Shown piece by piece: positions 1 to 8,634 of a stretch of 15,259 nucleotides of DNA (its first letter is position 1; each line of letters begins with the position of its first letter). The notes under the pieces are model-generated. The model did no database searches and had not been told where the DNA came from. It worked only from the letters and a program-made list of their open reading frames with translations. Location: contig CANBFZ010000008.1 of assembly GCA_947367725.1 (NCBI GenBank), forward strand, positions 1 to 15,259. Direction: 5' to 3'. The translations under genes were made by a program, and so were the position numbers. Source of the DNA: an uncultured Eubacterium sp. (GTDB lineage Bacteria > Bacillota > Clostridia > Peptostreptococcales > Anaerovoracaceae).

Positions 1-983
1 ATCTCATTGACATTTCCCACGTTGCCGCCGCAGAAGAACAGCCCTTCTTCATAATTTCCATAGTATCCCTCAATGAGCGCCCGATTGATGCAATAAGGGG
101 TCTTTGCCGGGTCACAGCCGTGAATGCAGCGCACACACTTTTTCGGCGGAACTTTCTCCCCTGTGCTGACCTTTTCCGTCAAAGGCGTTCTAAGCCCCCG
201 CCCCGGCATACCCACCGGACTTTTTAAAATTATCACGTCTTCACAAGACGCTGCTAAAATCACATCTTTAAAACCCTGACTAGCGTCACACTCTCTGCAC
301 GCGATAAACGGCGTGGCAATCTGCACGCCAAAGGCGCCCGCCTCTTTCACTGCCGCCATGTCCGCTGCACAGGAGACGCTGCCTGCTGCAAAAACGGGAA
401 TGTCCTTCGCTTCAGCGCAGACCTCCCCCACAAGAACCGGAAGCGGCTTCGCAGTCCCTTCTGCTTCTTCTTTTGTAAAACCCAAGTGTCCACCTGCCTG
501 GCTTCCTTCTGTTACAATAAAATCTGCCTTGCGGCCATGGCGTTTTTCCCACATGGAAAGAACGGTTTTCGCCGCACGAGAACTGGATACAATGGGTGCA
601 ATCAGTACATCCAATCCCTTCACCAGTTCCGGCAGAGAAAGGGGTAGTCCCGCACCGCTGATAACTGCGTCGATGCCACACTTTGCGGCAGTCTTTACTA
701 AATCGGCAAAACCCGTGGTCGCTGTCATGGCATTGACCGCGAGAAGCCCTCTGCCGCTAGAAAGCGCCCGTGCCTTTGCAATCTCAGCTGCAAGGGCTCT
801 CCTGTTGGCCTTTTCCGGCGCTTCCCAGAAGTCCACTTCCCGAAATCCGATATTGACGGTAGAAATCACACCCATACCGCCGCAGGACGCTACAGCACCT
901 GCAAGACCTCCCATAGAAATGCCTACGCCCATACCGCCCTGAATGACCGGCACAGACAATTTATCTAATGTTTTCATATTCAT
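1..983 (-). CDS. FabK/nitronate monooxygenase-family flavoprotein (3' end outside window)
   Basis: FMN-dependent TIM-barrel oxidoreductase of the nitronate monooxygenase (2-nitropropane dioxygenase)/FabK superfamily. The frame stays open to the left edge, giving 327 codons. It has the N-terminal flavin-binding stretch VIQGGMGVG, an EGSQAGGHLG motif whose His (about residue 166) matches the family's active-site His, and a later AAGSVSCAADM phosphate-binding-type segment. After about residue 280 there is a Cys-rich tail (CVRCIHGC then PYC), which FabK lacks but many clostridial NAD(P)H-dependent flavin oxidoreductases have. It overlaps the end of fabK by 23 nt, so it is probably the next gene of the fatty-acid operon. 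ATG at 983 is preferred because GGAA lies 7 nt upstream; ATG at 977 is an in-frame alternative. Substrate is unknown: it may detoxify nitronates, or be a second enoyl-ACP reductase-like enzyme. Confidence 0.85.
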   Translation of the reverse strand, partial: MNMKTLDKLSVPVIQGGMGVGISMGGLAGAVASCGGMGVISTVNIGFREVDFWEAPEKANRRALAAEIAKARALSSGRGLLAVNAMTATTGFADLVKTAAKCGIDAVISGAGLPLSLPELVKGLDVLIAPIVSSSRAAKTVLSMWEKRHGRKADFIVTEGSQAGGHLGFTKEEAEGTAKPLPVLVGEVCAEAKDIPVFAAGSVSCAADMAAVKEAGAFGVQIATPFIACRECDASQGFKDVILAASCEDVIILKSPVGMPGRGLRTPLTEKVSTGEKVPPKKCVRCIHGCDPAKTPYCINRALIEGYYGNYEEGLFFCGGNVGNVNE

Positions 984-1872
984 TTACCATTTCCGTTAAA
1001 ATCTGTCTAAGCGGTCTGATTTCCCGCACCATGCCGCTGACCTGCCCAGCCATCAAAGAACCGTATTTTACGTCGCCGCCAACGACCGCTTTGCGAAGAG
1101 ACCCTAATGTGAACTTTTCCAGCTCCATTTTATCCGCGCCTTGCTGCTCCCGCTTTAGATACTCTCTGGTCATAGGATTTTTCAGACTGCGCACCGGTGC
1201 GCCGGCGCTTCTTCCCGTGACGATGGTAGCGTTATCCCCGGCTTTGACAATGGCTTCCTTATAATTTTGATGAATAGGACATTCAAGACTTGCCAAAAGA
1301 CAAGTACCGATCTGCACACCGCAGGCACCCAGTACAAAAGCTGCGGCCATCTGTCTGCCGCTGGCAATACCACCTGCTGCAATGACAGGCACGTCTACCG
1401 CATCACAAACCTGGGGCACTAAAGCCATGGTGGTCAGTTCTCCAATGTGACCGCCGCTTTCACAGCCCTCCGCAATAATGCCGTCTACGCCCAGCGCAGC
1501 AAGACGCTTTGCCAGCGCCACAGAAGAAACCACTGGAAACACGTGGATGCCCGCTGCTTTCCAGGCTTCCACATATTTTCCCGGATTGCCCGCCCCTGTT
1601 GTCACCACAGAAACCTGTTCCTCAATAACGATTTCTGCCATCTTTTCTGCATCTGGATTCATCAGCATGATATTGACGCCAAAGGGCTTCTCTGTCAAAG
1701 ATTTACAAATTCTAATCTGCGCCCGAAGGGTCTGCGCGTTCATACCGCCAGCGCCGATGATGCCCAGCGCACCGGCATTGGAAACTGCCGCTGCAAATTC
1801 GCCTGTGGCAATATTCGCCATACCACCCTGAAAAATGGGAAATTCTATCTTTAAAAGCTCATTGATTTTCAT
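961..1872 (-). CDS. fabK: Enoyl-ACP reductase II FabK
   Basis: FMN- and NAD(P)H-dependent enoyl-acyl carrier protein reductase that catalyses the last step of each elongation cycle in cytosolic type II fatty-acid synthesis. The 303-residue protein is near the family's usual size (about 310-320). It shows the FabK signature throughout: FPIFQGGMANIA at residues 11-22, KPFGVNIML at 62-70, TTGAGNP at 91-97, EGCESGGHIG with the catalytic-type His at 142, and VIAAGGIA near 163. The C-terminal KAVVGGDVKYGSLMAGQ segment is also typical of FabK and absent from most nitronate monooxygenases. It starts 16 nt after fabH, with an AAAGGAA ribosome binding site. FabK in place of FabI is known to make organisms insensitive to triclosan-type FabI inhibitors. 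Confidence 0.92.
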   Translation of the reverse strand: MKINELLKIEFPIFQGGMANIATGEFAAAVSNAGALGIIGAGGMNAQTLRAQIRICKSLTEKPFGVNIMLMNPDAEKMAEIVIEEQVSVVTTGAGNPGKYVEAWKAAGIHVFPVVSSVALAKRLAALGVDGIIAEGCESGGHIGELTTMALVPQVCDAVDVPVIAAGGIASGRQMAAAFVLGACGVQIGTCLLASLECPIHQNYKEAIVKAGDNATIVTGRSAGAPVRSLKNPMTREYLKREQQGADKMELEKFTLGSLRKAVVGGDVKYGSLMAGQVSGMVREIRPLRQILTEMVNEYENIR

Positions 1873-1888
1873 AAATTCAAGTTCCTTT

Positions 1889-2815
1889 TTATTTGCTGAT
1901 TAACATACTGCCATAGGAAAGTCCCGCGCCAAATCCCGTGCAAACCAGGCGGCAGCCTGCCTGCAATAGACCCTGTTCCTCCATCTCGCAAAGTGCGATG
2001 GGAATACTTGCTGCTGATGTATTTCCGTAGCTGTATAAGTTCTTAAAAAATTTAGCAGATTCCACTCTGATACGCCTTACCGCCGCATCGATAATCCGCT
2101 CATTGGCCTGATGACAAACAAAGTAGTCGATATCTGACTTTTCAAGCCCTGCACGTTCCAACGTTTTCTCAATGGCTGCGGGCACGATGCTGACCGCAAA
2201 CCGGTAAACCTCCTGACCGCCCATTTCAATGAAATCACCTCGTCTGCAGTGCAGTACATCCCGATCTGGTCTGCAGCCGCCGTAAAAGACAAAATCTGCC
2301 ACTTCATCAAAGCCCAGCACTGCTGCGCCTGCGCCATCACCAAAGAGGACACAAGTGCCGCGATCCTGCATATTCATAAAAGGTGAAATCTTCTCACTAC
2401 CAATGACCAGCGCGTATTTTTTCGGCTGCAGCGCCAAAAGCCCGTTTGCCAGATGACACCCGTAAATAAAACCTGCGCAGGCTCCATTGACGTCCAGCGC
2501 CAGAATTTCTTCAGAAAGCCCAAGTCTTCCTGCCACGCTGCAGGCCGCCGCCGGTGTCTGATCATCTGCCGTAAAGGTGCAAACAATGCATAACGCAATC
2601 TGCTCCCTCGGTACACCTGCCTGCCGTACTGCAGCCTCCGCCGCTTCTGCAGCAAGATCCGCCGCGGTCTTTTCAACGGCAAAGAACCGTCTGCGAATGC
2701 CGGATTTTTCTCGAATCCACTGATCGCTGGTGTCAACCTGCTGCATCAGGTCATCATTGGTGACAAGCTGGTCACCTCTGGCCTTTCCCAGTCCTAAAAG
2801 TTTCACTCCTGCCAT
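1889..2815 (-). CDS. fabH: Beta-ketoacyl-ACP synthase III FabH
   Basis: Condenses a primer acyl-CoA with malonyl-ACP to start fatty-acid synthesis. Length is 308 residues from the chosen start. The catalytic triad of the thiolase fold is intact: Cys113 in DVNGACAGF, His235 in VCHQANER and Asn265 in YGNTSAASIP. The C-terminal GFGAGLSYGS glycine loop is also typical. The frame is open 26 codons further upstream, but ATG at 2815 has a GGAAAG ribosome binding site and gives the usual N-terminus; the extension would lie wholly over the accA coding sequence. The gene overlaps the end of accA by 44 nt, an unusually long overlap that probably couples their translation. Primer specificity (acetyl or branched) cannot be told from sequence alone. 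Confidence 0.94.
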   Translation of the reverse strand: MAGVKLLGLGKARGDQLVTNDDLMQQVDTSDQWIREKSGIRRRFFAVEKTAADLAAEAAEAAVRQAGVPREQIALCIVCTFTADDQTPAAACSVAGRLGLSEEILALDVNGACAGFIYGCHLANGLLALQPKKYALVIGSEKISPFMNMQDRGTCVLFGDGAGAAVLGFDEVADFVFYGGCRPDRDVLHCRRGDFIEMGGQEVYRFAVSIVPAAIEKTLERAGLEKSDIDYFVCHQANERIIDAAVRRIRVESAKFFKNLYSYGNTSAASIPIALCEMEEQGLLQAGCRLVCTGFGAGLSYGSMLISK

Positions 2816-3638
2816 GGTCTTTCCTTTCTGTTTTCTTCCTGTCGCCGATTTTCCGAAGCCGTCTGTATCGCTCTTCTGCCAGCGCTGCTCCATGCTTTTT
2901 TTCCAGTACGCTTAGGGCTGCCTCGATTTCCCGTTCTACTTGGTCAAAGATATAGTCTTTCGCCGCATGAGCTCCCTCTGCGCCTTCTGGAATCACCACA
3001 TCGCAGATACCGAGTGTGGCTAAATCCTCTGCCGTCAGCTTCATCACTTCTGCAGCCTCATCACTTCGTTTGGCGTCTTTCCAAAGAATGCTGGCAAAGC
3101 CCTCTGGAGACAGAATAGAAAAAATGCTGTTTTCCAGCATAATAATCCGATCTGCGGTTCCCAGCGCCAGGGCGCCGCCGCTTCCGCCTTCTCCAATGAA
3201 TACCGCCACTTCCGGAGTTTGCAATGCTGCCATGCAGGCGATAGAGCGCGCAATGGCTTCTCCCTGTCCGCCAGCTTCTGCTTCCACCCCCGGATACGCA
3301 CCTGGTGTATCTACAAAAGTGATCACTGGACGGTGGAACTTTTCTGCCTGCTTCATCAGCCGCACCGCTTTTCTATATCCTTCTGGATTTGGCATACCGA
3401 AACGACAAGCCAAATTTTCTTCTAAATTGCTGCCCTTCTGCTGCGCGATGACAGTCACCGCTCTTCCGTGAAAAAAGCCCACGCCACCGAGAATACTGCT
3501 GTCTTCTCCATGCAGCCGATCCCCGTACTGCGGAAAAAAATCTTCTATCATAGCGTCGATGTACGCGCTGGCAGAAGGTCTGTCTGCCCGTCTTGCCAAC
3601 GCCACACGATCAGCCGCCGTCAAATTCTGATGTTTCAT
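2772..3638 (-). CDS. accA: Acetyl-CoA carboxylase carboxyltransferase subunit alpha
   Basis: With AccD forms the carboxyltransferase that moves CO2 from carboxybiotin on AccB to acetyl-CoA, producing malonyl-CoA. The 288-residue protein has crotonase-like carboxyltransferase features: [12 protein letters not shown] near residue 58, the [15 protein letters not shown] segment near 81, [14 protein letters not shown] near 107, [12 protein letters not shown] near 149 and the [13 protein letters not shown] segment near 173. The end (from about 250) is Lys/Arg/Glu-rich and overlaps the fabH start. Its ATG shares 4 nt (ATGA) with the accD stop, the classic coupling arrangement for two subunits made in equal amounts. 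Confidence 0.95.
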   Translation of the reverse strand: MKHQNLTAADRVALARRADRPSASAYIDAMIEDFFPQYGDRLHGEDSSILGGVGFFHGRAVTVIAQQKGSNLEENLACRFGMPNPEGYRKAVRLMKQAEKFHRPVITFVDTPGAYPGVEAEAGGQGEAIARSIACMAALQTPEVAVFIGEGGSGGALALGTADRIIMLENSIFSILSPEGFASILWKDAKRSDEAAEVMKLTAEDLATLGICDVVIPEGAEGAHAAKDYIFDQVEREIEAALSVLEKKHGAALAEERYRRLRKIGDRKKTERKDHGRSETFRTGKGQR

Positions 3639-4474
3639 CGTCTATTCCTCCGCTCATGCAGTCGCAGCAAAAGCCCCAGCGCCTTTCGCATCTCCGTTCG
3701 CGCAACGACCCGATCCACGAATCCGTGTGCTTCTACATACTCTGCCCGCTGAAATCCCGCAGGCAGCGCCTGCCCGATGGTCTGTTCGATGACTCTGGGG
3801 CCTGCAAATCCAATCAATGCGCCGGGCTCTGCCAGAATAATATCGCCAAGACTTGCGAAACTAGCAGTCACACCGCCTGTGGTCGGATGGGTCAGCACAG
3901 AAATATACAGAAGCCCGGCTTGATCATGACGCTCTGCGGCTGCCGCCGTCTTCGCCATCTGGAACAGGGAAAATATACCCTCCTGCATTCTCGCGCCGCC
4001 TGACGCCGCGAAGATGATCACAGGCAGTTTATTTTTTGTTGCATACGCAAAGGCTCTGGTAATCTTCTCTCCTACCGCGGTTCCCATACTCGCCATCATA
4101 AAGCGACTATCCATTGCGCAGAGTACTGCTTTGACGCCGTCAATCTTTCCTGTCCCGCAGACCACTGCCTCTTTCAGACCTGTTTTTTCCCTCTGATCGG
4201 AAAGTTTTTCCTCATAACCGGGAAAGTCCAGCGGATTGCCGCCGGAAAGACTCCTGCAAATCTCTTTAAAAGAACCTTTGTCCGCCATGATTTTCAGTCG
4301 ATATCTGGCACTAATGTTATAGTGTCTGCCACAGACCGGACAGACGTAACAGTTTTCAGCAAGGACTGAACGCAGTGTCTTTTCCTGACATTCAGGACAA
4401 ATGACCGGCAAATCCTTCGGATTCATATTGCGCAAGGTCCTTAATAATTCTCGCTTTTCTTTAAATGGATTCAT
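3635..4474 (-). CDS. accD: Acetyl-CoA carboxylase carboxyltransferase subunit beta
   Basis: Beta half of the carboxyltransferase, 279 residues. It has the family's N-terminal four-cysteine zinc ribbon (CPEC at 26-29 and CPVC at 45-48), followed by the carboxyltransferase core with [13 protein letters not shown], the [16 protein letters not shown] stretch and [18 protein letters not shown]. The latter two form the acetyl-CoA/oxyanion region. ATG at 4474 is chosen over an in-frame ATG 21 nt upstream because AGGAGG lies 5 nt before it and the protein then starts MNPFKEKRE, as homologues do. It overlaps the accC end by 14 nt and accA by 4 nt. Confidence 0.95.
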   Translation of the reverse strand: MNPFKEKRELLRTLRNMNPKDLPVICPECQEKTLRSVLAENCYVCPVCGRHYNISARYRLKIMADKGSFKEICRSLSGGNPLDFPGYEEKLSDQREKTGLKEAVVCGTGKIDGVKAVLCAMDSRFMMASMGTAVGEKITRAFAYATKNKLPVIIFAASGGARMQEGIFSLFQMAKTAAAAERHDQAGLLYISVLTHPTTGGVTASFASLGDIILAEPGALIGFAGPRVIEQTIGQALPAGFQRAEYVEAHGFVDRVVARTEMRKALGLLLRLHERRNRR

Positions 4475-5849
4475 CTCTGCCTCCTGCTTCCGCAAAGATT
4501 TTCAGAATTTCCGGCAGATGACTTTCCAGAAAGCCGGTATCATAGCCGCCCCGCAGAAAATCCTGATGGTACATGAGAAGATGCTGTACCGGCAGCGTTG
4601 TTTTCACGCCGGTAATGACCATTTCTTCCAGCGCACGCCGCATACGCCGTACTGCTTCCAGCCTGGTGGCACCGCTGGCAATGACCTTTGCGACCATGGA
4701 ATCATAGTACGGGCTAATTGCACACCCGTTGTAAAGCGCACTGTCTACTCGAATCCCTGCACCGGCGGGAAAATGAATGAAATCCACAGTGCCTGGACAA
4801 GGCGCAAAATCGGCAAAAACATCTTCTGCCGTAATTCTGCATTCAATGGCGTGGCCGTTCAGCTTCACATCTTCCTGAGTGAAGCCCAGGGGCAGCCCGC
4901 TAGCAATCCGCAGCTGTTCCCGCACGATATTGACGCCGGTCACTGCTTCTGTCACAGGATGCTCCACCTGAATCCGCGTATTCATCTCAATAAAATAGAA
5001 TTGATCGTCTCCATCTACGACAAATTCTACTGTGCCGGCATTTTCATAGCCGCAGGCTTTGGCGGCTTTGACAGCCGCTTCCCCCATGGCACTGCGCAGC
5101 GTTTCAGAAAGTCCCCAGGCAGGCGCCTCCTCTACCAGTTTCTGATTGCGCCGCTGAATGGAGCAGTCTCGCTCTCCCAGGTGCACCACATTGCCGAAGC
5201 GATCCGCTAAAATTTGAAATTCAATATGACGCGGATGCGTAATGAGTTTTTCTATATATAAATCTCCGTTTGCAAAACATGTCTCTGCTTCTGCTTTGGC
5301 TGCCTGATACGCTCCCGTCATTTCTTCCGGTGTATCGGCTCTGCGCATCCCTCTGCCGCCACCGCCCTTTGAAGCTTTGAGCAAAACGGGAAACCCGATC
5401 TTCTCTGCAACTTCTCTGGCTTCTTCCAGCGTCTGCACGATACCATCAGAACCGGGTACGACAGGTACCCCTGCTTCGATCATCAGTGCGCGCGCTTCTG
5501 CTTTGCTGCCCATACGGTCGATGACCGCTGAAGACGGACCGATAAAAGTCAGACCCGCTTCTTCACAGCTTCTCGCAAAGTCACTATTTTCGGACAGAAA
5601 GCCAAAGCCAGGATGGATGGCGTCACAGCCAGTACCCTTCGCTGCCTCGATAAGATTTGCGATATGCAGATAACTATCTCTGGCTCTGCCGCCGCCGATA
5701 CACACACTGCGACTTGCAATGATGCTATGTAACGACTGTTCGTCTACCTCTGAATGTACAGCCACTGCTTCAACAGAACAATCCAGACATTCTCTGATAA
5801 TCCGCACCGCGATTTCACCCCGGTTTGCGATCAAAACTCGTTTCAGCAT
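4461..5849 (-). CDS. accC: Biotin carboxylase subunit of acetyl-CoA carboxylase
   Basis: ATP-grasp enzyme that carboxylates the biotin on AccB using bicarbonate and ATP. At 462 residues it is slightly longer than the usual ~450. The N-terminal Rossmann-like domain starts [20 protein letters not shown]. The ATP-binding Lys116, the glycine-rich [10 protein letters not shown] loop near 161-170, and the catalytic [14 protein letters not shown] segment (Glu288, Arg292) sit at the same numbering as in the E. coli enzyme. The start shares 7 nt with the accB end (ATGCTGA). Standard biotin carboxylase rather than pyruvate carboxylase, because no further domain follows and it is flanked by accB and accD. 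Confidence 0.96.
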   Translation of the reverse strand: MLKRVLIANRGEIAVRIIRECLDCSVEAVAVHSEVDEQSLHSIIASRSVCIGGGRARDSYLHIANLIEAAKGTGCDAIHPGFGFLSENSDFARSCEEAGLTFIGPSSAVIDRMGSKAEARALMIEAGVPVVPGSDGIVQTLEEAREVAEKIGFPVLLKASKGGGGRGMRRADTPEEMTGAYQAAKAEAETCFANGDLYIEKLITHPRHIEFQILADRFGNVVHLGERDCSIQRRNQKLVEEAPAWGLSETLRSAMGEAAVKAAKACGYENAGTVEFVVDGDDQFYFIEMNTRIQVEHPVTEAVTGVNIVREQLRIASGLPLGFTQEDVKLNGHAIECRITAEDVFADFAPCPGTVDFIHFPAGAGIRVDSALYNGCAISPYYDSMVAKVIASGATRLEAVRRMRRALEEMVITGVKTTLPVQHLLMYHQDFLRGGYDTGFLESHLPEILKIFAEAGGRDESI

Positions 5850-6343
5850 GGCTCCACCTCAAAGAGAATCTGCCCATACTCTACAAGCTGACCATCTTCT
5901 GCGCATACGGCGCGCAGGATGCCGTCCATCGGCGCTTTCAATTCGTTCATCATCTTCATCGCCTCAATCAGACACAAGACCTGCCCTTTTTCGACGCAGC
6001 TTCCCACCTCTGCATAGGGAGGATCTGCTGGAGACGGCGCTTGATAGAAGGTACCCACAAGGGGCGCTTTGATTTTGACAGATTGGCAACTGTCTGCAAG
6101 CTCCCCTTTTTCAACCGCCTTTGGGCGCTGCACCATGGCGCGTTCTTCTAGCACCGGCGCCGATGCTGTATGTGGCTGCGCAATCGGCGCTGCAGCTTTC
6201 GCAGCAGCAATCTGTTCTTCAGGCAGGACCGCGCTTCCGCCCTTTTCCAGATGAACCTTCCAGCCTTCCGTTTCGATAGACAGTAAAGTCAAGGAAGAAT
6301 CCTCAAAGCGGTCGATTAAATCCATGTATTCCTGCTGTTTCAT
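5843..6343 (-). CDS. accB: Biotin carboxyl carrier protein of acetyl-CoA carboxylase
   Basis: Carries biotin between AccC and the AccA/AccD carboxyltransferase. The 166-residue protein has the usual three parts: a short N-terminal helical region (1-50), an Ala/Pro-rich linker (about 48-75), and a C-terminal biotinyl domain beginning KAPLVGTFYQAPSP near 92. The biotin-accepting lysine is Lys130 in EAMKMMNE. The thumb-like PADPPYAEVG segment typical of AccB is present. It starts 3 nt after the acpP stop and overlaps accC by 7 nt. A biotin ligase, encoded elsewhere, is needed to modify it. Confidence 0.96.
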   Translation of the reverse strand: MKQQEYMDLIDRFEDSSLTLLSIETEGWKVHLEKGGSAVLPEEQIAAAKAAAPIAQPHTASAPVLEERAMVQRPKAVEKGELADSCQSVKIKAPLVGTFYQAPSPADPPYAEVGSCVEKGQVLCLIEAMKMMNELKAPMDGILRAVCAEDGQLVEYGQILFEVEPC

Positions 6344-6346
6344 TGG

Positions 6347-6577
6347 TTATGCCTGATACTTTTCAACAGCGGTCACGATATCACTGACTTTTTTCATATT
6401 GCCCAGTTCTTCATCAGGAATCTTGATACCGTACTTTTCTTCAATTGCCATCACCAGTTCCACTGCATCCAGAGAATCGATATTTAAATCATCAGCAAGA
6501 CTTGCTTCTGGCAAAATTTTGTCCTCATCACAACCTAACGTATCTACCATAATTTCTTTCACTTCTTCAAATTTCAT
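6347..6577 (-). CDS. acpP: Acyl carrier protein
   Basis: Small acidic protein of 76 residues that carries fatty-acid intermediates as thioesters. The phosphopantetheine attachment site is Ser35 in LNIDSLDAVELVMAIEE. Length and the acidic four-helix pattern are normal. It is the first gene of the operon: an AAGGAGA ribosome binding site lies about 7 nt before the ATG, and a consensus-like promoter lies about 90 nt upstream. Placing acpP ahead of the carboxylase genes probably gives it the highest expression, which is inferred. Confidence 0.97.
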   Translation of the reverse strand: MKFEEVKEIMVDTLGCDEDKILPEASLADDLNIDSLDAVELVMAIEEKYGIKIPDEELGNMKKVSDIVTAVEKYQA

Positions 6578-6615
6578 GTTTATCTTCTCCTTTTCATCTT
6601 TTAAACTATTTCATC

Positions 6616-6659
6616 ATTTTTAATTAAAATAATTTATTTAAAAAATTTTAATTAAAAAT
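6616..6659. promoter_or_regulatory. A/T-only double palindrome, candidate operator of the acpP operon
   Basis: Two perfect 15-bp inverted arms (6616-6630 and 6645-6659) are separated by 14 bp. Each arm contains the self-palindrome TTTTAATTAAAA, so the two palindromes are also a direct repeat 28 bp apart. The element begins right after the predicted transcription start and ends before the ribosome binding site, a typical repressor position. It matches neither the FapR site as I know it (TTAGTACC-type) nor a FabT box (TTTGA-type). A MarR-type dimer pair is one guess. The stretch is A/T-rich overall, so chance symmetry is possible. Confidence 0.45.
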
Positions 6660-6667
6660 CTTTAAGT

Positions 6668-6696
6668 AGGATACCACTGACGGAAAGATTTGTCAA
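6668..6696 (-). promoter_or_regulatory. Sigma-A-type promoter of the acpP-acc-fab operon
   Basis: On the minus strand, TTGACA (6691-6696) and TATCCT (6668-6673) are spaced by exactly 17 bp. The -35 is perfect and the -10 matches four of six. The predicted start is near 6661, giving a leader of roughly 85 nt before acpP. It is the only good promoter I see for the leftward operon. Confidence 0.72.
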
Positions 6697-6772
6697 TAGA
6701 GAATTTTTTTCTTCACAAAATTGAGGTCAGTTTCATCGGCGCTTGTTCAGTATCAAAATTAAAATGCACATG

Positions 6773-6814
6773 AAAAACACGCCGCAATAGGCTATCCATT
6801 GCGACGTGTTTTTT
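6773..6814 (-). terminator. Rho-independent terminator after gltX (bidirectional in form)
   Basis: A 16-bp stem (6773-6788 with 6799-6814) has a single mismatch and a loop of about 10 nt (core ACACG ... CGTGT). It is flanked by A5 on the left and T6 on the right, so either strand yields a U-run. It lies about 90 nt beyond the gltX stop on the minus strand and would insulate the acpP promoter from gltX transcription. Positions 6815-6904 show nothing else I can identify. Confidence 0.82.
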
Positions 6815-6904
6815 AAATAATCAAGGCTGCTCGCGTCAGCAGGACAGACACACTACGTTTCAATCCGATTGATGCGCTGGTTCGTCCTTCGTGTATCCGC
6901 ATTT

Positions 6905-8560
6905 TTATTTGTATGCAGCGATTCTCTCTCTGGTTTTTTCTTCTCCCAGAATCTGCTGAATTTCCCACACATCCGGTGACTGCGCGCGTCCCATCAGTGC
7001 AATTCGGATGACAGTGCTGACGTGCCCTACATGCCCCTTATACTCTTCCGGATGTTTCTTGAAATCCTTCGGTTTGGCAGCATATCCCAGTTCCGTTGCC
7101 AGGTTTCTGATCTTGTCAAACCACTGGCTCTGATCATCAGCATGGTCATAGGTTTCCAGATACTTCTGCAAAATAACAGGAATATCTTCTTCTGGCACTT
7201 CCGCCGGCATAGCGTCTTCAATTTTGAACATATCATCGAAGAAATAGCTGATAAATTCCACCATCTGCTGGGCATAGATGAAATCCTTTCTCGGCTTGCT
7301 GTCATTTCTACCTAGATCCAAAATGCGCTCCAAATAAGCTCTGTCTTCAAAGATATGCAGGATTTCCGGTTTGAACGCCTCTGCCCAGCCCTTGAGGAAG
7401 TCATAAAGATCCGCCGCAGAAATACGAAGCAGCACGTCCTTACTGATATCATTGAGTTTATGCAAATCAAAGAGGGCGCCGGAATTGCTCATCTTTTCTG
7501 TGGTAAAGGTAAACGCATCGATGGACGCATCTGGATGTTCCATTCTCCATTCTTCAAAATTGGAGTTCAAAATCGTCAGCAGATATTCTCTGACTGCTGC
7601 CGGGTGATAGCCCTGATTTCTATAGTAATCCAGAGACAGTTCCGGGTCTTTTCTCTTGGACAGCTTCCGCTTGTTGCCCTCTTCATCCAGTTTCATCAGC
7701 TGGGCAGTATGGCAGTAAACCGGCGGTTCCCATCCCAGTTTTTCAAAGAGTTCCACATGGATCGGCAGAGACGGCAGCCACTCCGCGCCACGAACCACAT
7801 GCGTCGTACGCATCAGATGATCGTCCACCACATGGGCAAAGTGATAAGTCGGAATGCCTGTTGCCTTTAAAATCACCACATCCTGGAAGTTTTCTGGCAT
7901 CTCCAAAACGCCGCGCACCGCATCACGAATGTGAATTTTCCGCACATCATCACCGCTCTGATCGGGATTTCCAGTAGACCGCAGCCTTATAACGTAAGAT
8001 TCTCCCTGCGCCAGACGCCCTTTGATTTCATCCAAAGACAATTCCCTTGACTTTGCGTAATCGCCATAGATGCCCGGGTTCGCCTTCGCAGCTTCCTGCC
8101 CCGCGCGAATTTCTGCAATTTCTTCTTCTGTAAGGAAGCACGGGTAAGCTTTTCCTTCTGCCACCAGCTTTTTGGCAAAGCACTGATAAATGTCACCGCG
8201 GCGGCTCTGGGTGTAATCGCCGTAAGCGCCTGTATCGCCGCAAAGACCTGCGCCCTCGTCAAAATGGATGCCAAAGAAGCGCAGGGAATGAATAATAATC
8301 TCTACAGCGCCTTCTACAAAACGCTTGTCGTCCGTATCTTCAATACGCAAGTAAAACACGCCGCCGCTCTGGTGCGCCAGCCGCTCGTCCACAAACGCGC
8401 CGTAAAGATTTCCAAGATGAATAAATCCAGTTGGGCTAGGTCCCAGCCTTGTTACCATGGCGCCTGCAGGCAAATCCCGCGCAGGGTACATGGCTTCGTA
8501 GTCTGCCGGCGTTTTTGTTATCTGCGGAAACAACAATTCCGCTAATTTGTTATGATCCAT
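6905..8560 (-). CDS. gltX: Glutamate--tRNA ligase
   Basis: Class I aminoacyl-tRNA synthetase that charges tRNA(Glu). The HIGH-like motif is in GPSPTGFIHLGN (His48-Asn51) and the KMSKS-like motif is KLSKRK (299-304). The Rossmann-fold segment LRIEDTDDKR (71-80) and the YHFAHVVDDHLM and THVVRGAEW stretches are typical of bacterial GluRS and not of GlnRS. At 551 residues it is longer than the usual ~480-490: about 35 residues precede the core and the helical anticodon-binding part is extended. A GGAGG ribosome binding site precedes the ATG. Many Clostridia lack GlnRS, so it may also charge tRNA(Gln) for later amidation; this is inferred, not visible here. Confidence 0.95.
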   Translation of the reverse strand: MDHNKLAELLFPQITKTPADYEAMYPARDLPAGAMVTRLGPSPTGFIHLGNLYGAFVDERLAHQSGGVFYLRIEDTDDKRFVEGAVEIIIHSLRFFGIHFDEGAGLCGDTGAYGDYTQSRRGDIYQCFAKKLVAEGKAYPCFLTEEEIAEIRAGQEAAKANPGIYGDYAKSRELSLDEIKGRLAQGESYVIRLRSTGNPDQSGDDVRKIHIRDAVRGVLEMPENFQDVVILKATGIPTYHFAHVVDDHLMRTTHVVRGAEWLPSLPIHVELFEKLGWEPPVYCHTAQLMKLDEEGNKRKLSKRKDPELSLDYYRNQGYHPAAVREYLLTILNSNFEEWRMEHPDASIDAFTFTTEKMSNSGALFDLHKLNDISKDVLLRISAADLYDFLKGWAEAFKPEILHIFEDRAYLERILDLGRNDSKPRKDFIYAQQMVEFISYFFDDMFKIEDAMPAEVPEEDIPVILQKYLETYDHADDQSQWFDKIRNLATELGYAAKPKDFKKHPEEYKGHVGHVSTVIRIALMGRAQSPDVWEIQQILGEEKTRERIAAYK

Positions 8561-8604
8561 TTATTCAAACCTCCGATGTTTGCAAAGCTTTTTAAATCCA
8601 TATC

Positions 8605-8634
8605 ATCATACCATTTACAGCGCATAGATTTCAA
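8605..8634 (-). promoter_or_regulatory. Sigma-A-type promoter of gltX
   Basis: On the minus strand, TTGAAA (8629-8634) is followed after 18 bp by TATGAT (8605-8610), preceded by TG at the extended -10 position. The start would be near 8598, about 37 nt before the ATG. It lies in the 114-bp gap shared with the divergent spoVAF-like gene. Confidence 0.6.

Noticed and set aside
313..942. Rightward open frame of about 209 codons opposite the first gene
   Set aside because: Low-complexity Ala/Ser/Pro-rich translation, antisense to a clear flavoprotein gene, with no convincing start signals.
2816..2893. Longer FabH start at 2893
   Set aside because: The added residues are a frame-shifted reading of the accA 3' end, basic and unlike FabH; ATG 2815 has its own ribosome binding site.
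6815..6904. Possible tRNA or structured RNA (GGTTCG-like stretch near 6872)
   Set aside because: No acceptor stem or cloverleaf could be built; only a short local hairpin is present.
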